Notes under the pieces: generated by a model | Told to the model about the DNA's origin: nothing | The model's input: only the letters and a program-made list of their open reading frames with translations | Databases searched by the model: none | Part shown: positions 35,297 through 43,702 of the stretch, piece by piece | How the letters are laid out: every line of letters begins with the position of its first letter | Numbering within the stretch: the stretch's first letter is position 1 | Assembly: GCA_035530655.1 (NCBI GenBank) | Contig: DATKUK010000067.1 | Coordinates: forward strand, 45,441 to 109,440 | DNA length: 64,000 nt | Source of the DNA: DATKUK01 sp035530655 | GTDB lineage: Bacteria; Planctomycetota; Phycisphaerae; UBA1845; DATKUK01 | Direction of reading: 5' to 3' | Translations under genes and position numbers: made by a program

Positions 35297-36211
35297 ATGA
35301 GACGCAAACTGCTGCACGTTGCTGTGCTGATGGTCGTTGCCATGGCGGGCTGCGCCCTCGATCCGGTGGGCCTGCTCCTGTCGAACCAGGGGCTGGGATC
35401 TCTGATCGAGTCCGGACCCGACTATCTGCTGTTTGACTACGATCCGGGTGAGTTGCTGCGTGTGGTGCAGCCGGACAACACGCTGCTCGACAGCTACGTG
35501 CGCAGGCCCGCCGCGATAGACCGTCATGCCGCCGTTCTGGTGCTGCACGGGGCGACCCCGCAGTTCATCCGCACGTCGACCGATCACGCGGCCTGGTTTG
35601 GTCTGGCGGCCAATCGATACCTGGCCGATGCCGGGTACACCGTTGTGTCGCTGGATTATCCGGAGACGTCCTCCCCGCTACTGACCGGTGATCTGACAGC
35701 AGCGCTGCATATGGGCGAGTGGCTACAGCAGCACGGCCTCGAGGTCTTCGGCACGCGCCGGTTGTACGTTTTGGGTCTGTCGCGCGGGGCGATTCTTGCC
35801 CAGCACGTGAATCTGCACCTGGCGGTCGACGGTGTGGTGTCGCTGGCCGGCGTCACCGATTTTGAGAACCTGGACCTGACAGACTTCAGCAACGACGAGA
35901 ACGTCAACAACATGGTCCTGCTGGCCCGCGCCTACTATGGCGAATACGACGAAGCGCCCGAGATCTGGCGGCAATTATCCACCGTTAATCGAGTGGATGA
36001 GATGTTGGCCCGCATGCTGGTCGTTCACGGCACAGCCGACGGGACCGTGCCGGTCGATCAGGCGATACGACTCGAGCGCGCCGCCCGGCAGAGCGGGCGC
36101 AGCGACATTACCTTCCATTACGTTTCCGGCGCCGGGCATTGGGCTTTCATGCTGCCGGAGGTTCACCAGGTGATCCAGGGCTATCTGATGAAACTCGACG
36201 GGGCAGACTGA
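35297..36211 (+). CDS. Lipoprotein alpha/beta hydrolase
   Basis: 304 residues. Lipoprotein signal MRRKLLHVAVLMVVAMAGC with Cys19. The hydrolase fold is complete: VLVLHGATPQF, nucleophile elbow GLSRG (Ser about 157), aspartate in VVHGTADGTVPVDQA and histidine in GAGHWAF. It is likely an outer-membrane- or periplasm-anchored esterase, peptidase or lipase; the substrate is unknown. It is preceded by 117 bp without a gene. Confidence 0.85.
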   Translation: MRRKLLHVAVLMVVAMAGCALDPVGLLLSNQGLGSLIESGPDYLLFDYDPGELLRVVQPDNTLLDSYVRRPAAIDRHAAVLVLHGATPQFIRTSTDHAAWFGLAANRYLADAGYTVVSLDYPETSSPLLTGDLTAALHMGEWLQQHGLEVFGTRRLYVLGLSRGAILAQHVNLHLAVDGVVSLAGVTDFENLDLTDFSNDENVNNMVLLARAYYGEYDEAPEIWRQLSTVNRVDEMLARMLVVHGTADGTVPVDQAIRLERAARQSGRSDITFHYVSGAGHWAFMLPEVHQVIQGYLMKLDGAD

Positions 36212-36245
36212 GCGCACACGCGCCCACCCTTGGCCCGAACGAAGG

Positions 36246-36992
36246 CTATCCACCCAGCCGCAGGTAAAACGCCAGCCCGCCGAGTGCAAGCCCGCCCAAA
36301 GCCAGCACCAGCGCGACGATTACCGTGATCAGCATGCGCTTGCCCTGCATGCGCAAGGCGTCGGACAGTTTCTCGTCCCGCTGCTCGGCCGCCACCTGAA
36401 GCAACCGAAGCTGATCTGACTGGGTCTGGCCTTGCTGATTGAGTATGTGTACGGCTTTGCCCAGATCGCTGAGCGAATTGGCCACCTGTACGCGGGTCTC
36501 GTTTGACAGCCCGAGCTGCTCGTTCAGCGACTTGAGCGTGTCGGTCTGGCTCTGGATCGACTGCGGAAGTTCGCCCACCGCGTCGGCCAACTGCATCGTC
36601 CGCACATTGGTGGTTTCCAGTTGCGAGCCGATCGAGCCCATCAGATCAACCAGACGACGGACGTGAGCCGGTGTGTCCTGCGACACTGCGCTGAGTTGGC
36701 GAACGGCGTCGACCAGTTGCTCGGTCCGCGCCTGCTGGACCTCCATGTGTCGGTGCACCGAGTCGAGCAGCCCAACCATCTTGTCGTAGCCGTCCTGCAA
36801 CTGGTGCAGCGCCTGCTCGCGTCGCGACCAACGGGTGATCGGGCCCGGCGGTCTCTGTGTGTCCGCCGACTCGTCCTGGGCGGTCAGCAATCCGTCCTCG
36901 TCGACCGGCGGCAGGGGTGCCGACTGCGACTGCTCGCCGCGGTGAAGCGACCCGGTCAAACGCGACCACCAGGTTTTCTTCGGGTCCGACAT
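36246..36992 (-). CDS. Coiled-coil protein with C-terminal membrane anchor
   Basis: 248 residues from the ATG at 36992 (GGAGG seven bases upstream). There is no signal peptide. Residues 1-75 are Pro/Ser/Asp-rich, residues about 80-215 are predicted long coiled coil with many Gln (VQQARTEQLVDAVRQLSAV, DTLKSLNEQLGLSNETRVQV), and the last 30 residues are one transmembrane helix (VIVALVLALGGLALGGLAF). Topology is probably cytoplasmic with a C-tail anchor. No family was recognised. It is convergent with the hydrolase gene and divergent from the M20 gene. Confidence 0.75.
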   Translation of the reverse strand: MSDPKKTWWSRLTGSLHRGEQSQSAPLPPVDEDGLLTAQDESADTQRPPGPITRWSRREQALHQLQDGYDKMVGLLDSVHRHMEVQQARTEQLVDAVRQLSAVSQDTPAHVRRLVDLMGSIGSQLETTNVRTMQLADAVGELPQSIQSQTDTLKSLNEQLGLSNETRVQVANSLSDLGKAVHILNQQGQTQSDQLRLLQVAAEQRDEKLSDALRMQGKRMLITVIVALVLALGGLALGGLAFYLRLGG

Positions 36993-37139
36993 GGCGAATC
37001 CTCCCGCTTGCCTGACGTGAGCATAGCCCACAACCGGCTGGCATGGCTGCATTTTAGCGCTGACGCGTCGAGTGAGTCAACGAGACACAACGCACACCGG
37101 GCCTTGCCGCCGTCGCGCCGCCTGCCTAGACTCAGCCCG

Positions 37140-38330
37140 ATGGATCAACGTCTCGACCAACGGGAACGTGCTGCCGTCGCAGACCTGCTGTCTCAGCTCG
37201 TGGCAATTCCGTCGGTCAATCGCGGGGTCGAACAGGCACGCACCGATCAGCCCGAGAAGCGGATCGCCGCCTTCGTGACCGATTACCTTGCCGATCTCGG
37301 GATGCACGTCCAGACGCAGCCAATCGGACCGGGCCGACCCAACGTCATCGGTCATTGGCCCGACCAGCGTGGGCCGAAGCGCCTGGTCGTCGAATCCCAT
37401 ATGGACACCGTCGGCGTCGACGGCATGACCGTCGATCCGTTCGATCCGGTGCAGCGTGATGGGCGCCTGTATGGCCGCGGTGCCTGCGACACCAAGGGTT
37501 CGCTGGCGGCGTTCCTGGCGGCCCTGCACGTCGCGCGCAAGCGCGGCCTCGAGCCGGCCGACCGCATCTATTTTGTCGGCACCGCGAGCGAGGAGACCGG
37601 CTGTCAGGGCGCACAGGCGCTGGTCGACGCCGGCTTTCGCTGCGACGGCGCGATCATCGGTGAACCGACCAACTGCCACATCGTCAGCGCCCACAAGGGC
37701 AGCCTGTGGCTGAAGGTGGTGGTGCACGGCCGCAGCAGTCACGCATCGACCCCCCAACTCGGGCGCAACGCGATTGTGGCCGGGGTGAGAATCGTTGAGT
37801 TGATCGAGTCGAAGCTGAAACCGCAGCTTCAGCAACAGCAGCACGACGTGCTCGACCGGGCGACGGTGTCGGTCGACGTGATCCGCGGCGGCACGAAGGT
37901 CAACATCGTGCCGGACACGTGCGAATTGGAGATCGATCTGCGCCTGCTGCCCGACCAACAGCCCAAGCAGATCCTTGCTCAACTGGGCGAGTTGATCGCC
38001 GAGGCCCTTCCCGACTGGAGCGGCGGCATCGAGGTTCGTCAGGTTTGGGCGAGCCCAGCCATGCTCACGCCGGCTGACGCATCGCTGGTGCGCAATTTGC
38101 TCGCCGTCGCCGCCGAGCGCACCGGCCAGCAGAAATTGCTGGGTATGCCGTACTTCGCCGACGCCGGGCCGTTTCGACAGACGGGGGCCGACGCGGTTCT
38201 GTTCGGGCCGGGCGATCCCAGCCTGGCGCACACGGCCGAGGAGTCCATCGAACTCGAACAACTCTACATGGCCACCGAAATCATCCTCGACCTTCTGGCT
38301 CGACACCAGAAACGCTCGTTGCTGGCCTAA
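37140..38330 (+). CDS. M20 family peptidase / ArgE-DapE-type deacylase
   Basis: 396 residues from the ATG at 37140. The longer frame back to 36621 is rejected because it is antisense to the coiled-coil gene. Zinc-site motifs: ESHMDTV (His, Asp), RGACDTKG (Asp), SEETGC (Glu/Glu) and GEPTN (Asp/Glu position), with the final histidine in LAHTAEE. The dimerisation domain lies between (HGRSSHASTP, KVNIVPD). It belongs to the ArgE/DapE/ACY1 class, cleaving N-acyl amino acids or peptides. The gene alone does not allow assignment to lysine or arginine synthesis. Confidence 0.9.
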   Translation: MDQRLDQRERAAVADLLSQLVAIPSVNRGVEQARTDQPEKRIAAFVTDYLADLGMHVQTQPIGPGRPNVIGHWPDQRGPKRLVVESHMDTVGVDGMTVDPFDPVQRDGRLYGRGACDTKGSLAAFLAALHVARKRGLEPADRIYFVGTASEETGCQGAQALVDAGFRCDGAIIGEPTNCHIVSAHKGSLWLKVVVHGRSSHASTPQLGRNAIVAGVRIVELIESKLKPQLQQQQHDVLDRATVSVDVIRGGTKVNIVPDTCELEIDLRLLPDQQPKQILAQLGELIAEALPDWSGGIEVRQVWASPAMLTPADASLVRNLLAVAAERTGQQKLLGMPYFADAGPFRQTGADAVLFGPGDPSLAHTAEESIELEQLYMATEIILDLLARHQKRSLLA

Positions 38331-38513
38331 TTGAACCGAGCTGTTTCACGGGTGGGATGCCCAATGCCGGCGCGCCGGGAGCGGGCATGATCGTGCCGGC
38401 CAACCGTTGCGGGTCTGATGGGTTCTTGCTGTTCCTCCAGCGCGTACCTTCGGCTAGAATGCTCCGCTACGTTCCGAGTGCCGCTTGCTGTGCCATCACA
38501 TCGGAGGCCGATC

Positions 38514-39428
38514 ATGCAACGCGCCACGACCGACGTGCTCTACTTTTCCACCGGTCCGCACAACAAACCCACCATGACCGTCAAGCCGGGCGAGCCGTTC
38601 GAGGTGCAGACCCAAATCAATCGCGGCCCATGGATCGACGGCCACCCCGATGGCGACACACTTCGCAAGAAGCTCACCGGCGGCAACCCGTCCAGTGGGT
38701 GCATCGCCGTCGACGGCGCCCAGCCGGGTGATATGCTCACGGTTGAGATTCTCGACATCGAACTCGACGACTTCGGTTTTACCGCCTATGCCGGGCTGCC
38801 GGCGGCAACGCCGCAGTGGATGGGCATCGAGGGCTTCGGCCAGCAGTCGCGCGTCGTGCGGATCGAGAACGACACCATCCTGTGGGACGAAAACGTCCGC
38901 CTGCCCGCCCGGCCCATGATCGGCTTTGTGGGGGTCTCGCCGGTCAACGAGATGCACCACAACGGCCACAATGGCGACTGGGGCGGAAACTTCGACGTGC
39001 AGGAGATCACTACCGGCGCCAAGGTGCACCTGCGAGTGCAGTGCCAAGGCGCACTATTGCACATCGGCGACATGCACGCGATCCAGGGCGACGGCGAGAT
39101 CTGCGGGGCCGGCGGCATCGAGACCGGCGGTCTGGTCCGCGTCCGCACCGCCCTGACTCGCCCGGCGCCGAAGGACTTCTGGTGGCCGCGGATCGAGGAC
39201 GCCTCGCACATCGCCACCGTGGGCTTCGCCCGCCCGGCCGAGGACGCCTTCCGCATCGCCCTCGAGGCGATGGCCAAATGGCTCGAGGCCGACTACGGCA
39301 TGCCCGTCCCCGAGGCACTGATGTACCTCGGTCAGGTGCTCGAGGCGCGGTGCACGCAGTTCGTCAACCCAACCTACAGCTACATCTGCAAAGTCCGCCG
39401 CGAGTTCCTTCCACCGGCGAACCGGTAG
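38514..39428 (+). CDS. Acetamidase/formamidase family protein
   Basis: 304 residues; GGAGG six bases before the ATG at 38514. FmdA/AmdA fold: SGCIAVDGAQPGDMLTVEI, MIGFVGVSPV, GDWGGNFDVQEIT, HIGDMHAIQGDGEICG and IETGGLVRVRTAL are characteristic. These enzymes hydrolyse formamide or acetamide to ammonia and the acid. The 3' end (from about 39381) is one copy of an 84-bp segment that reappears beyond the neighbouring RAYT gene. No transport or regulatory gene lies nearby. Confidence 0.88.
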   Translation: MQRATTDVLYFSTGPHNKPTMTVKPGEPFEVQTQINRGPWIDGHPDGDTLRKKLTGGNPSSGCIAVDGAQPGDMLTVEILDIELDDFGFTAYAGLPAATPQWMGIEGFGQQSRVVRIENDTILWDENVRLPARPMIGFVGVSPVNEMHHNGHNGDWGGNFDVQEITTGAKVHLRVQCQGALLHIGDMHAIQGDGEICGAGGIETGGLVRVRTALTRPAPKDFWWPRIEDASHIATVGFARPAEDAFRIALEAMAKWLEADYGMPVPEALMYLGQVLEARCTQFVNPTYSYICKVRREFLPPANR

Positions 39429-39464
39429 CGCCGCGCCAACGACGCGCGTCTCGATGGTCGGACC
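39381..39464 (+). repeat. 84-bp direct repeat, copy 1 (end of acetamidase gene)
   Basis: Covers the last 16 or so codons of the acetamidase gene, including KVRREFLPP and its stop, plus downstream sequence ending GGTCGGACC. About 90 percent identical by eye to 40325-40408. Copy 1 is the functional gene end. Confidence 0.85.
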
Positions 39465-39466
39465 CC

Positions 39467-39710
39467 ACGATCCAGTAATTTACCGACGACCCGGGGGATC
39501 GGGTATGATTCACACGTTTAGCGGCAACCCGTAGGGGAGCGCGTAACAGCACGATCCAGCAATCTACCGACGACCCGGGGGATCGGGTATGATTCACACG
39601 TTTAGCGGCGACCCGTAGGGGAGCGCGTCGTGGTGGTGGTGCGGTACACTGGTGTACCATGGCGCGCATCGCAATATAATCGTTTAGCGGCGACCCGTAG
39701 GGGAGCGCGT
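39467..39710. repeat. REP-like cluster upstream of RAYT
   Basis: Two nearly identical 84-bp tandem units (39467-39550, 39551-39634) each contain CGACCCGGGGGATCGGGT and a 30-bp REP core CGTTTAGCGGCGACCCGTAG-GGGAGCGCGT (39515-39544, 39599-39628). A third core copy stands alone at 39681-39710, just before the transposase ATG. The core has imperfect palindrome pairing (CCC/GGG, GCG/CGC). Confidence 0.8.
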
Positions 39711-39728
39711 AATACGAGCGTGATCAAT

Positions 39729-40322
39729 ATGGTTCTCGGTTACCACGTCATTCTCAGTGCATACGGGTTCTGGTTGCCCAATGACCCCCGCGGTTCGTGG
39801 TCCGACTTTGTACGTTCTTGGGAGCTGTTTCGATTCGGCCGCGCCACCAAAGTCGACACGCGCCAGTCCGTCGCCCAACTCGCCCACAACCACGCCGCCC
39901 GCCTGTCCGCCAAGCGTGCCTTGCGGTACCCACCGGTACGCTTCACGGGACTCCAGGCGCGCGAAATCGGGCAGGCGTTCGGCGAATTTGCCGCGCGAAG
40001 CAAGGTAACCATTTTCGCCTGCTCGATCCTGCCCGAACACGTGCACCTGGTCATTGCTCGGCATGACTACCCAGTCGAACAGATCGCCAACCTGCTCAAA
40101 GGCGCCGCTACCCGCCACCTGGTCGCCGGGAACCTTCACCCTCTCGCCGCGTTTGCCCTGCCCCCCAATCGCATCCCTGCCATGTGGTCTCGCGGGCTAT
40201 GGAAGGTGTTCCTCAACCGCGAGCACGGTGTTCACCGGGCAATCCGCTACGTAGAGCGCAACCCTGCACGCGAGGGAAAACTGCCACAGAAATGGTCCTT
40301 CGTCACCGCGCTCCGGTCCTGA
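39729..40322 (+). CDS. REP-associated tyrosine transposase (RAYT, Y1/IS200-like)
   Basis: 197 residues from the ATG at 39729. Single-strand HUH nuclease fold: the HUH motif is EHVHLVI and the catalytic Tyr probably lies in AIRYVERNP. N-terminus MVLGYHVILSAYGFWLPNDP fits the Y1 transposase family; RAYT domesticated members act on REP palindromes. REP cores lie directly upstream and, inverted, downstream. The long insert between the first strand and the HUH motif is typical of this subclass. It is probably intact. No IS200-type terminal repeats beyond the REPs were found. Confidence 0.88.
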   Translation: MVLGYHVILSAYGFWLPNDPRGSWSDFVRSWELFRFGRATKVDTRQSVAQLAHNHAARLSAKRALRYPPVRFTGLQAREIGQAFGEFAARSKVTIFACSILPEHVHLVIARHDYPVEQIANLLKGAATRHLVAGNLHPLAAFALPPNRIPAMWSRGLWKVFLNREHGVHRAIRYVERNPAREGKLPQKWSFVTALRS

Positions 40323-40324
40323 CC

Positions 40325-40408
40325 TATATTTCCAAAGTCCGCCGCGAGTTCCTTCCACCGACGAACCGATAGCGGCGTGCCAACGAGACGCGTCTGGATG
40401 GTCGGACC
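40325..40408 (+). repeat. 84-bp direct repeat, copy 2 (after RAYT)
   Basis: Starts two bases after the RAYT stop codon and repeats the acetamidase tail (YISKVRREFLPPTNR and its stop) plus about 36 bp beyond. It has no coding role here. It marks the right boundary of the inserted or duplicated segment. Confidence 0.85.
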
Positions 40409-40436
40409 GCGCTCCCCTTCGGGTCGTCGCTAAACG
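40407..40436 (-). repeat. Inverted REP core downstream of RAYT
   Basis: The reverse complement reads ACGTTTAGCGACGACCCGAA then GGGGAGCGC, matching the upstream REP cores with a few substitutions. Its orientation is opposite, so RAYT is flanked by REPs in inverted arrangement. 40437-40715 shows no further feature. Confidence 0.75.
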
Positions 40437-40715
40437 TACGCGGGCACAATTAACGGAGCACGGACTCTCCCCTGACTTCCATGACGGAACCGATCGGCGC
40501 CGCCGCATCGCTTCCATTTGGTTTGGCGTCCACGCCACCTTCAGCGTCTGCGAGCGTCTGCCCCTTCGTCCCTTCCAGCAATCCTTCGAGACCATCTTGC
40601 GACCGAAAGCGCGTAGCACTATCATGAAAATTCGTGCCATGGTTGGGGCGTGGACGCGGGGCCGCCGAGTAACGCTTCCCTGCGTCGACGTGTGTGCTGC
40701 AAAGGGGAGATGACG

Positions 40716-41621
40716 ATGTCACGACAAAGTCGAGTGATCCGGCCTGCAATCCTTGCACTCGCACCGTTGGGGTGTGTGCTGCTATCAGGCTGTGCGCCCC
40801 TGATGGCGTTTCTGCAAGGTGCGCTCGCGTCGCACGGGGGCACGCCTTTGGTATCCATGCAGATCACGGAAGACACCGATCCCGTCGCCTTCGAACGGGT
40901 CATCGACGAACTCGAGGCCAGGGACATCCGCTGTACCCTCATCGTGGACGACACTTTCGTCGCGCAGAACTGCGACAGGATCAGGGAGCTGGCCGACGCC
41001 GGCTTCGAGATCATGGCCTACGCTCGCCCGCCCGAGCCCGAAGGGCAGGTCGTTACGATGACCATGCTTTCCTATGACGAGCAGGAAACGCTCATCACTC
41101 GCGTGAAGACGGCCATTGACGATTGCCTGGGTACCGAGACAACCGGCATCCGCTGCTACAGGTTCGATCAGAACGACGACACCTACGCCATCATCGATCT
41201 CCTGGGCTTTCAGCTCAATCTGGGCTTCGTGGCCCACACGACGAGCTGCCTGCCCGCACATCAGGACGACGTGCTGCCCTATCAGGGGTCGGAGTACAGC
41301 TTCTTGGCGGTCCCCATGCATTCGGTCAACGTGGGGACCCGTTGGGCGGCCTTCTGCGATATGCCCTTCAGCAGCTACCAGGCGGCCGACTGGCAGGCGC
41401 TGCTCACCAGTGAGCTGGACGGCATGACCGCGCAGGGATACCCGCTGCTGGTCGAGTTTCATCCGTACTTTACCGGCGTCGACGAAGGGCGCTTCGCGGC
41501 CTTCGTGAACTTCCTCGACTACGCCGTCGCACGCAACGCCCAGTTCATGACCGCGGCCGAACTGGTGGAATGGACGAACGCGTCGCAAGCCGCCGACCCC
41601 TGCCAGACGTGCGGCCAATAG
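40716..41621 (+). CDS. Lipoprotein with polysaccharide-deacetylase-like (NodB) fold
   Basis: 301 residues from ATG 40716 (GGGGAG six bases upstream). Lipobox LLSGC, Cys26. Residues about 45-115 follow a NodB pattern: PLVSMQITEDTDPVAFERVIDELE and RCTLIVDDTFVAQNCDRIRELA and GFEIMAYARP. The metal-binding DD and HxxxH of active deacetylases are not conserved in order (ITED in place of TFDD, MAYARP in place of the HTxxH region), so catalysis is doubtful. RCYRFDQNDDTYAII and LVEFHPYFTGV are later strands. It is probably a membrane-anchored, possibly non-catalytic, carbohydrate-related protein. Confidence 0.7.
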   Translation: MSRQSRVIRPAILALAPLGCVLLSGCAPLMAFLQGALASHGGTPLVSMQITEDTDPVAFERVIDELEARDIRCTLIVDDTFVAQNCDRIRELADAGFEIMAYARPPEPEGQVVTMTMLSYDEQETLITRVKTAIDDCLGTETTGIRCYRFDQNDDTYAIIDLLGFQLNLGFVAHTTSCLPAHQDDVLPYQGSEYSFLAVPMHSVNVGTRWAAFCDMPFSSYQAADWQALLTSELDGMTAQGYPLLVEFHPYFTGVDEGRFAAFVNFLDYAVARNAQFMTAAELVEWTNASQAADPCQTCGQ

Positions 41622-41683
41622 CGGCGTGCGCGTTATCATTAATCCATCACCGCGTGAGCGCTGTCGCGCGGCACTGGAAGCGG

Positions 41684-41731
41684 CAACAAAAACGACAAGG
41701 CCGCAGGCGGTGGTGGCAGCCGCCCGCGGCC
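41684..41731 (-). terminator. Rho-independent terminator after the second TadG-like gene
   Basis: Stem GGCCGC-a-GGCGG / CCGCC-c-GCGGCC (41699-41731), followed on the minus strand by TTGTCGTTTTTGTT. It lies 27 bp after the stop at 41758 and is well placed for that gene. Confidence 0.8.
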
Positions 41732-41757
41732 CATGTGGATTCTGATCGGTAGCCCGC

Positions 41758-42945
41758 TCAGCGCGTCAGGCGCGGCGAGCGATACACCAGATAGCTCGAA
41801 TGTGATCCCGGTTCGGTGATGGCTGCATCCTCCGACACGTTCGCCCGCTGGATCATCAGGTACAGACTGTCCGGTGCGCCGGTGAGGTCGACGTCCAGGA
41901 TGCGAATGCCCGCGAAGCCCACAATGGTGAACTGGGCGTTATCGCCCGTCCCCACGGCGTTGGAGAACAGCGGGATGATGCGAGGCTTTCCGATGATGGC
42001 CTCCAGTGCGTCCTTGAAGCCCACGCTCATACCCGTATCGCCGTCAAGGGTCAGCGTTCCGTCGTCCCCGAGCTTCAACTCGCCGCCGTGGTGGGCAAGA
42101 TCATCGGCGTTCACGCCTTCCAGGAGCTGGCGAACGATGTCGGAGGTGGAGTTGTCGTTACCGCCGATGTCGACCGTGCCAAAGTTGCCGGGCGGCAACT
42201 GGGTGGGCCCGGCGCCCGGATAGAAGTTGATCTCGTCCAGGCCGTCGCTGCCCGAGTCGACCTCGCCGGTGTCGGGGTCAAAGCTGAAGTGATCGCCCAT
42301 CGAGTGTGTTCCCGCCATCATGGCGTTCCATACGTCAACGCTCAGGGCGAACGGCATCAAATCGGCGTTACTGGTGTTGGGGGTGACCTTAAAGCCGGTC
42401 ACGCCGTCCTCGAAGGTGGCCGTCGCCTCGGCGCCGACGTCGGCGGTATAAACACCCATAATCCGTGCGAAGAACAGCCCGATGGGCCCGTTCCGCTCGG
42501 CATCACGCCGCACGCGAACCCGGACGGAGTTGTAGTCGTCCGGATTGACCGTCGACAGGGTCTCGTGATAGTCGCTCAGGTCATGCAGCGTGCCCAGCAC
42601 GATGTCGCCGCCGTCACGGTTCAGCACGTTCAAGCTCACCGTCGGCCCGTCGCCGAGCACGTGGTTGCGTGTAACGTACTCGTAGGCGGCATAGCGAGCG
42701 GCCATGTCGATCTCGAGGTCCATCCCGCCGTTGTTTCGCAGGCGTCGCTCGTCAATCAGCGCGCCGGCCCCAGCCAGGGCGGCCGCATCGGCGCACCGCT
42801 GAAGCTCCGCCTTCGCGTCGTACAGCGCCCCGATGTCCACGGACAAGGCCGCAAACGCGAGCAGCGCCGGGCATATGACGGCCACCAGCGGCATCACGCT
42901 GCCACGACGTTGAAACCCGTTCTTGTGTGTGTATCGCCCGACCAT
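41758..42945 (-). CDS. TadG-like protein under a GEMM riboswitch
   Basis: 395 residues from ATG 42945 (GAGGGG six bases upstream). N-terminal helix with RRGSVMPLVAVICPALLAFAALSVDIGAL is the TadE/TadG membrane segment, followed by AELQRCADAAALAGAGAL. The exported remainder is Asp/Gly-rich (HFSFDPDTGEVDSGSDGLDE) and lacks recognised enzymes. The single gene is bracketed by a promoter and c-di-GMP-I riboswitch upstream and a strong terminator downstream. c-di-GMP control fits a role in attachment or pilus-related surface structure. No other tad genes are near. Confidence 0.85.
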   Translation of the reverse strand: MVGRYTHKNGFQRRGSVMPLVAVICPALLAFAALSVDIGALYDAKAELQRCADAAALAGAGALIDERRLRNNGGMDLEIDMAARYAAYEYVTRNHVLGDGPTVSLNVLNRDGGDIVLGTLHDLSDYHETLSTVNPDDYNSVRVRVRRDAERNGPIGLFFARIMGVYTADVGAEATATFEDGVTGFKVTPNTSNADLMPFALSVDVWNAMMAGTHSMGDHFSFDPDTGEVDSGSDGLDEINFYPGAGPTQLPPGNFGTVDIGGNDNSTSDIVRQLLEGVNADDLAHHGGELKLGDDGTLTLDGDTGMSVGFKDALEAIIGKPRIIPLFSNAVGTGDNAQFTIVGFAGIRILDVDLTGAPDSLYLMIQRANVSEDAAITEPGSHSSYLVYRSPRLTR

Positions 42946-43180
42946 GATTATCCCCTCTATGCTCTTGTATTCGCCGACTGCGGCTTCCACCTTGGCGAGC
43001 CCCGGCGGGCTGCCACTTCCACGAGGGAGCTTCTAAGGGTCTTTATCGGGTCCTGACGTGCGGGTTTCTCAGTCAAAATGACAGCCGCGCAAACCGCCGG
43101 GACCACTGCTCCCTCCCAACGTGCTCCGAAAAGGCCTCTGCAAGCTTATCGGAACCTCTAACCGCAGCCCCGGCGATCGG

Positions 43181-43260
43181 CTTCGGGCAGCGCGACAATC
43201 CTCATCGTCGGAGGACTCAACGCTTTGCGTCCCACGGTTACCCGTGGTTTGCCCTTGCGA
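43181..43260 (-). promoter_or_regulatory. Cyclic-di-GMP-I (GEMM) riboswitch aptamer
   Basis: The minus strand reads AAGGGCAAACC-ACGG-GTAA-CCGT-GGGACGCAAAGC, the GEMM-I hallmark: GGGCAAACC, a short hairpin capped by a GNRA loop (GTAA), and GGACGCAAAGC. A second hairpin (TCCTC/GAGGA within AGCG...CGCT) follows, and GGGCA pairs with TGCCC closing P1. The gene it controls starts 236 bp downstream. The effect of ligand (on or off) is not deducible from the sequence. The subtype (c-di-GMP or cGAMP, GEMM-Ib) is not settled. Confidence 0.85.
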
Positions 43261-43290
43261 GATTCTCACCCAATACATCCTTCCAAGGCA

Positions 43291-43319
43291 TACATAAAAA
43301 TGAATCTCACCTGCGTCAA
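43291..43319 (-). promoter_or_regulatory. Promoter upstream of the GEMM riboswitch
   Basis: On the minus strand: TTGACG, a 17-bp spacer, then TATGTA. Its predicted start falls about 25 bp before the riboswitch aptamer. The upstream region to 43700 is unremarkable and contains no gene that I can support. Confidence 0.6.
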
Positions 43320-43702
43320 ACGGGTTGAGCAGATTAGGTGTAATTTGGGTTTACGAGTCGAGAATCTGGGCAATCTGTGGCCTTATAAGACGGTAATTTA
43401 ACGTGTTGGAGGATTCGCGCGCCAATCCAGTGCCTTCCCTTATCGGCGCCGGCCCGGTCGCTTGCTGGTATGGCACCACGCGGGTGAGGTCAGCAGACAT
43501 CGCCCGCTCCGCCCGCGAGGCACGAACTGTCCCGAATCGGTTATGGGCCGTTGTGTCAGCCCACCTTGACAGAAAACCTACGTGATGGTTTGCTCGTCGC
43601 GGGCCTGCCCCGGCATCGTGAGCTGAAGGAAAGGCCCGACATGTGAGAGGGTGCCGGGGCAAGGCAGCCAATTCTGCCCACGAGCGGCCGACACGAGACC
43701 TG

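Noticed and set aside
36621..37139. N-terminal extension of the M20 gene
   Set aside because: It would run antisense through the coiled-coil gene and adds unconserved residues; the ATG at 37140 begins the real protein.
37077..38306. 409-codon minus-strand frame
   Set aside because: Antisense to the M20 peptidase, whose zinc-site motifs are intact.
39467..39634. CRISPR-like array
   Set aside because: Only two 84-bp tandem units with no spacers; the units contain REP cores.
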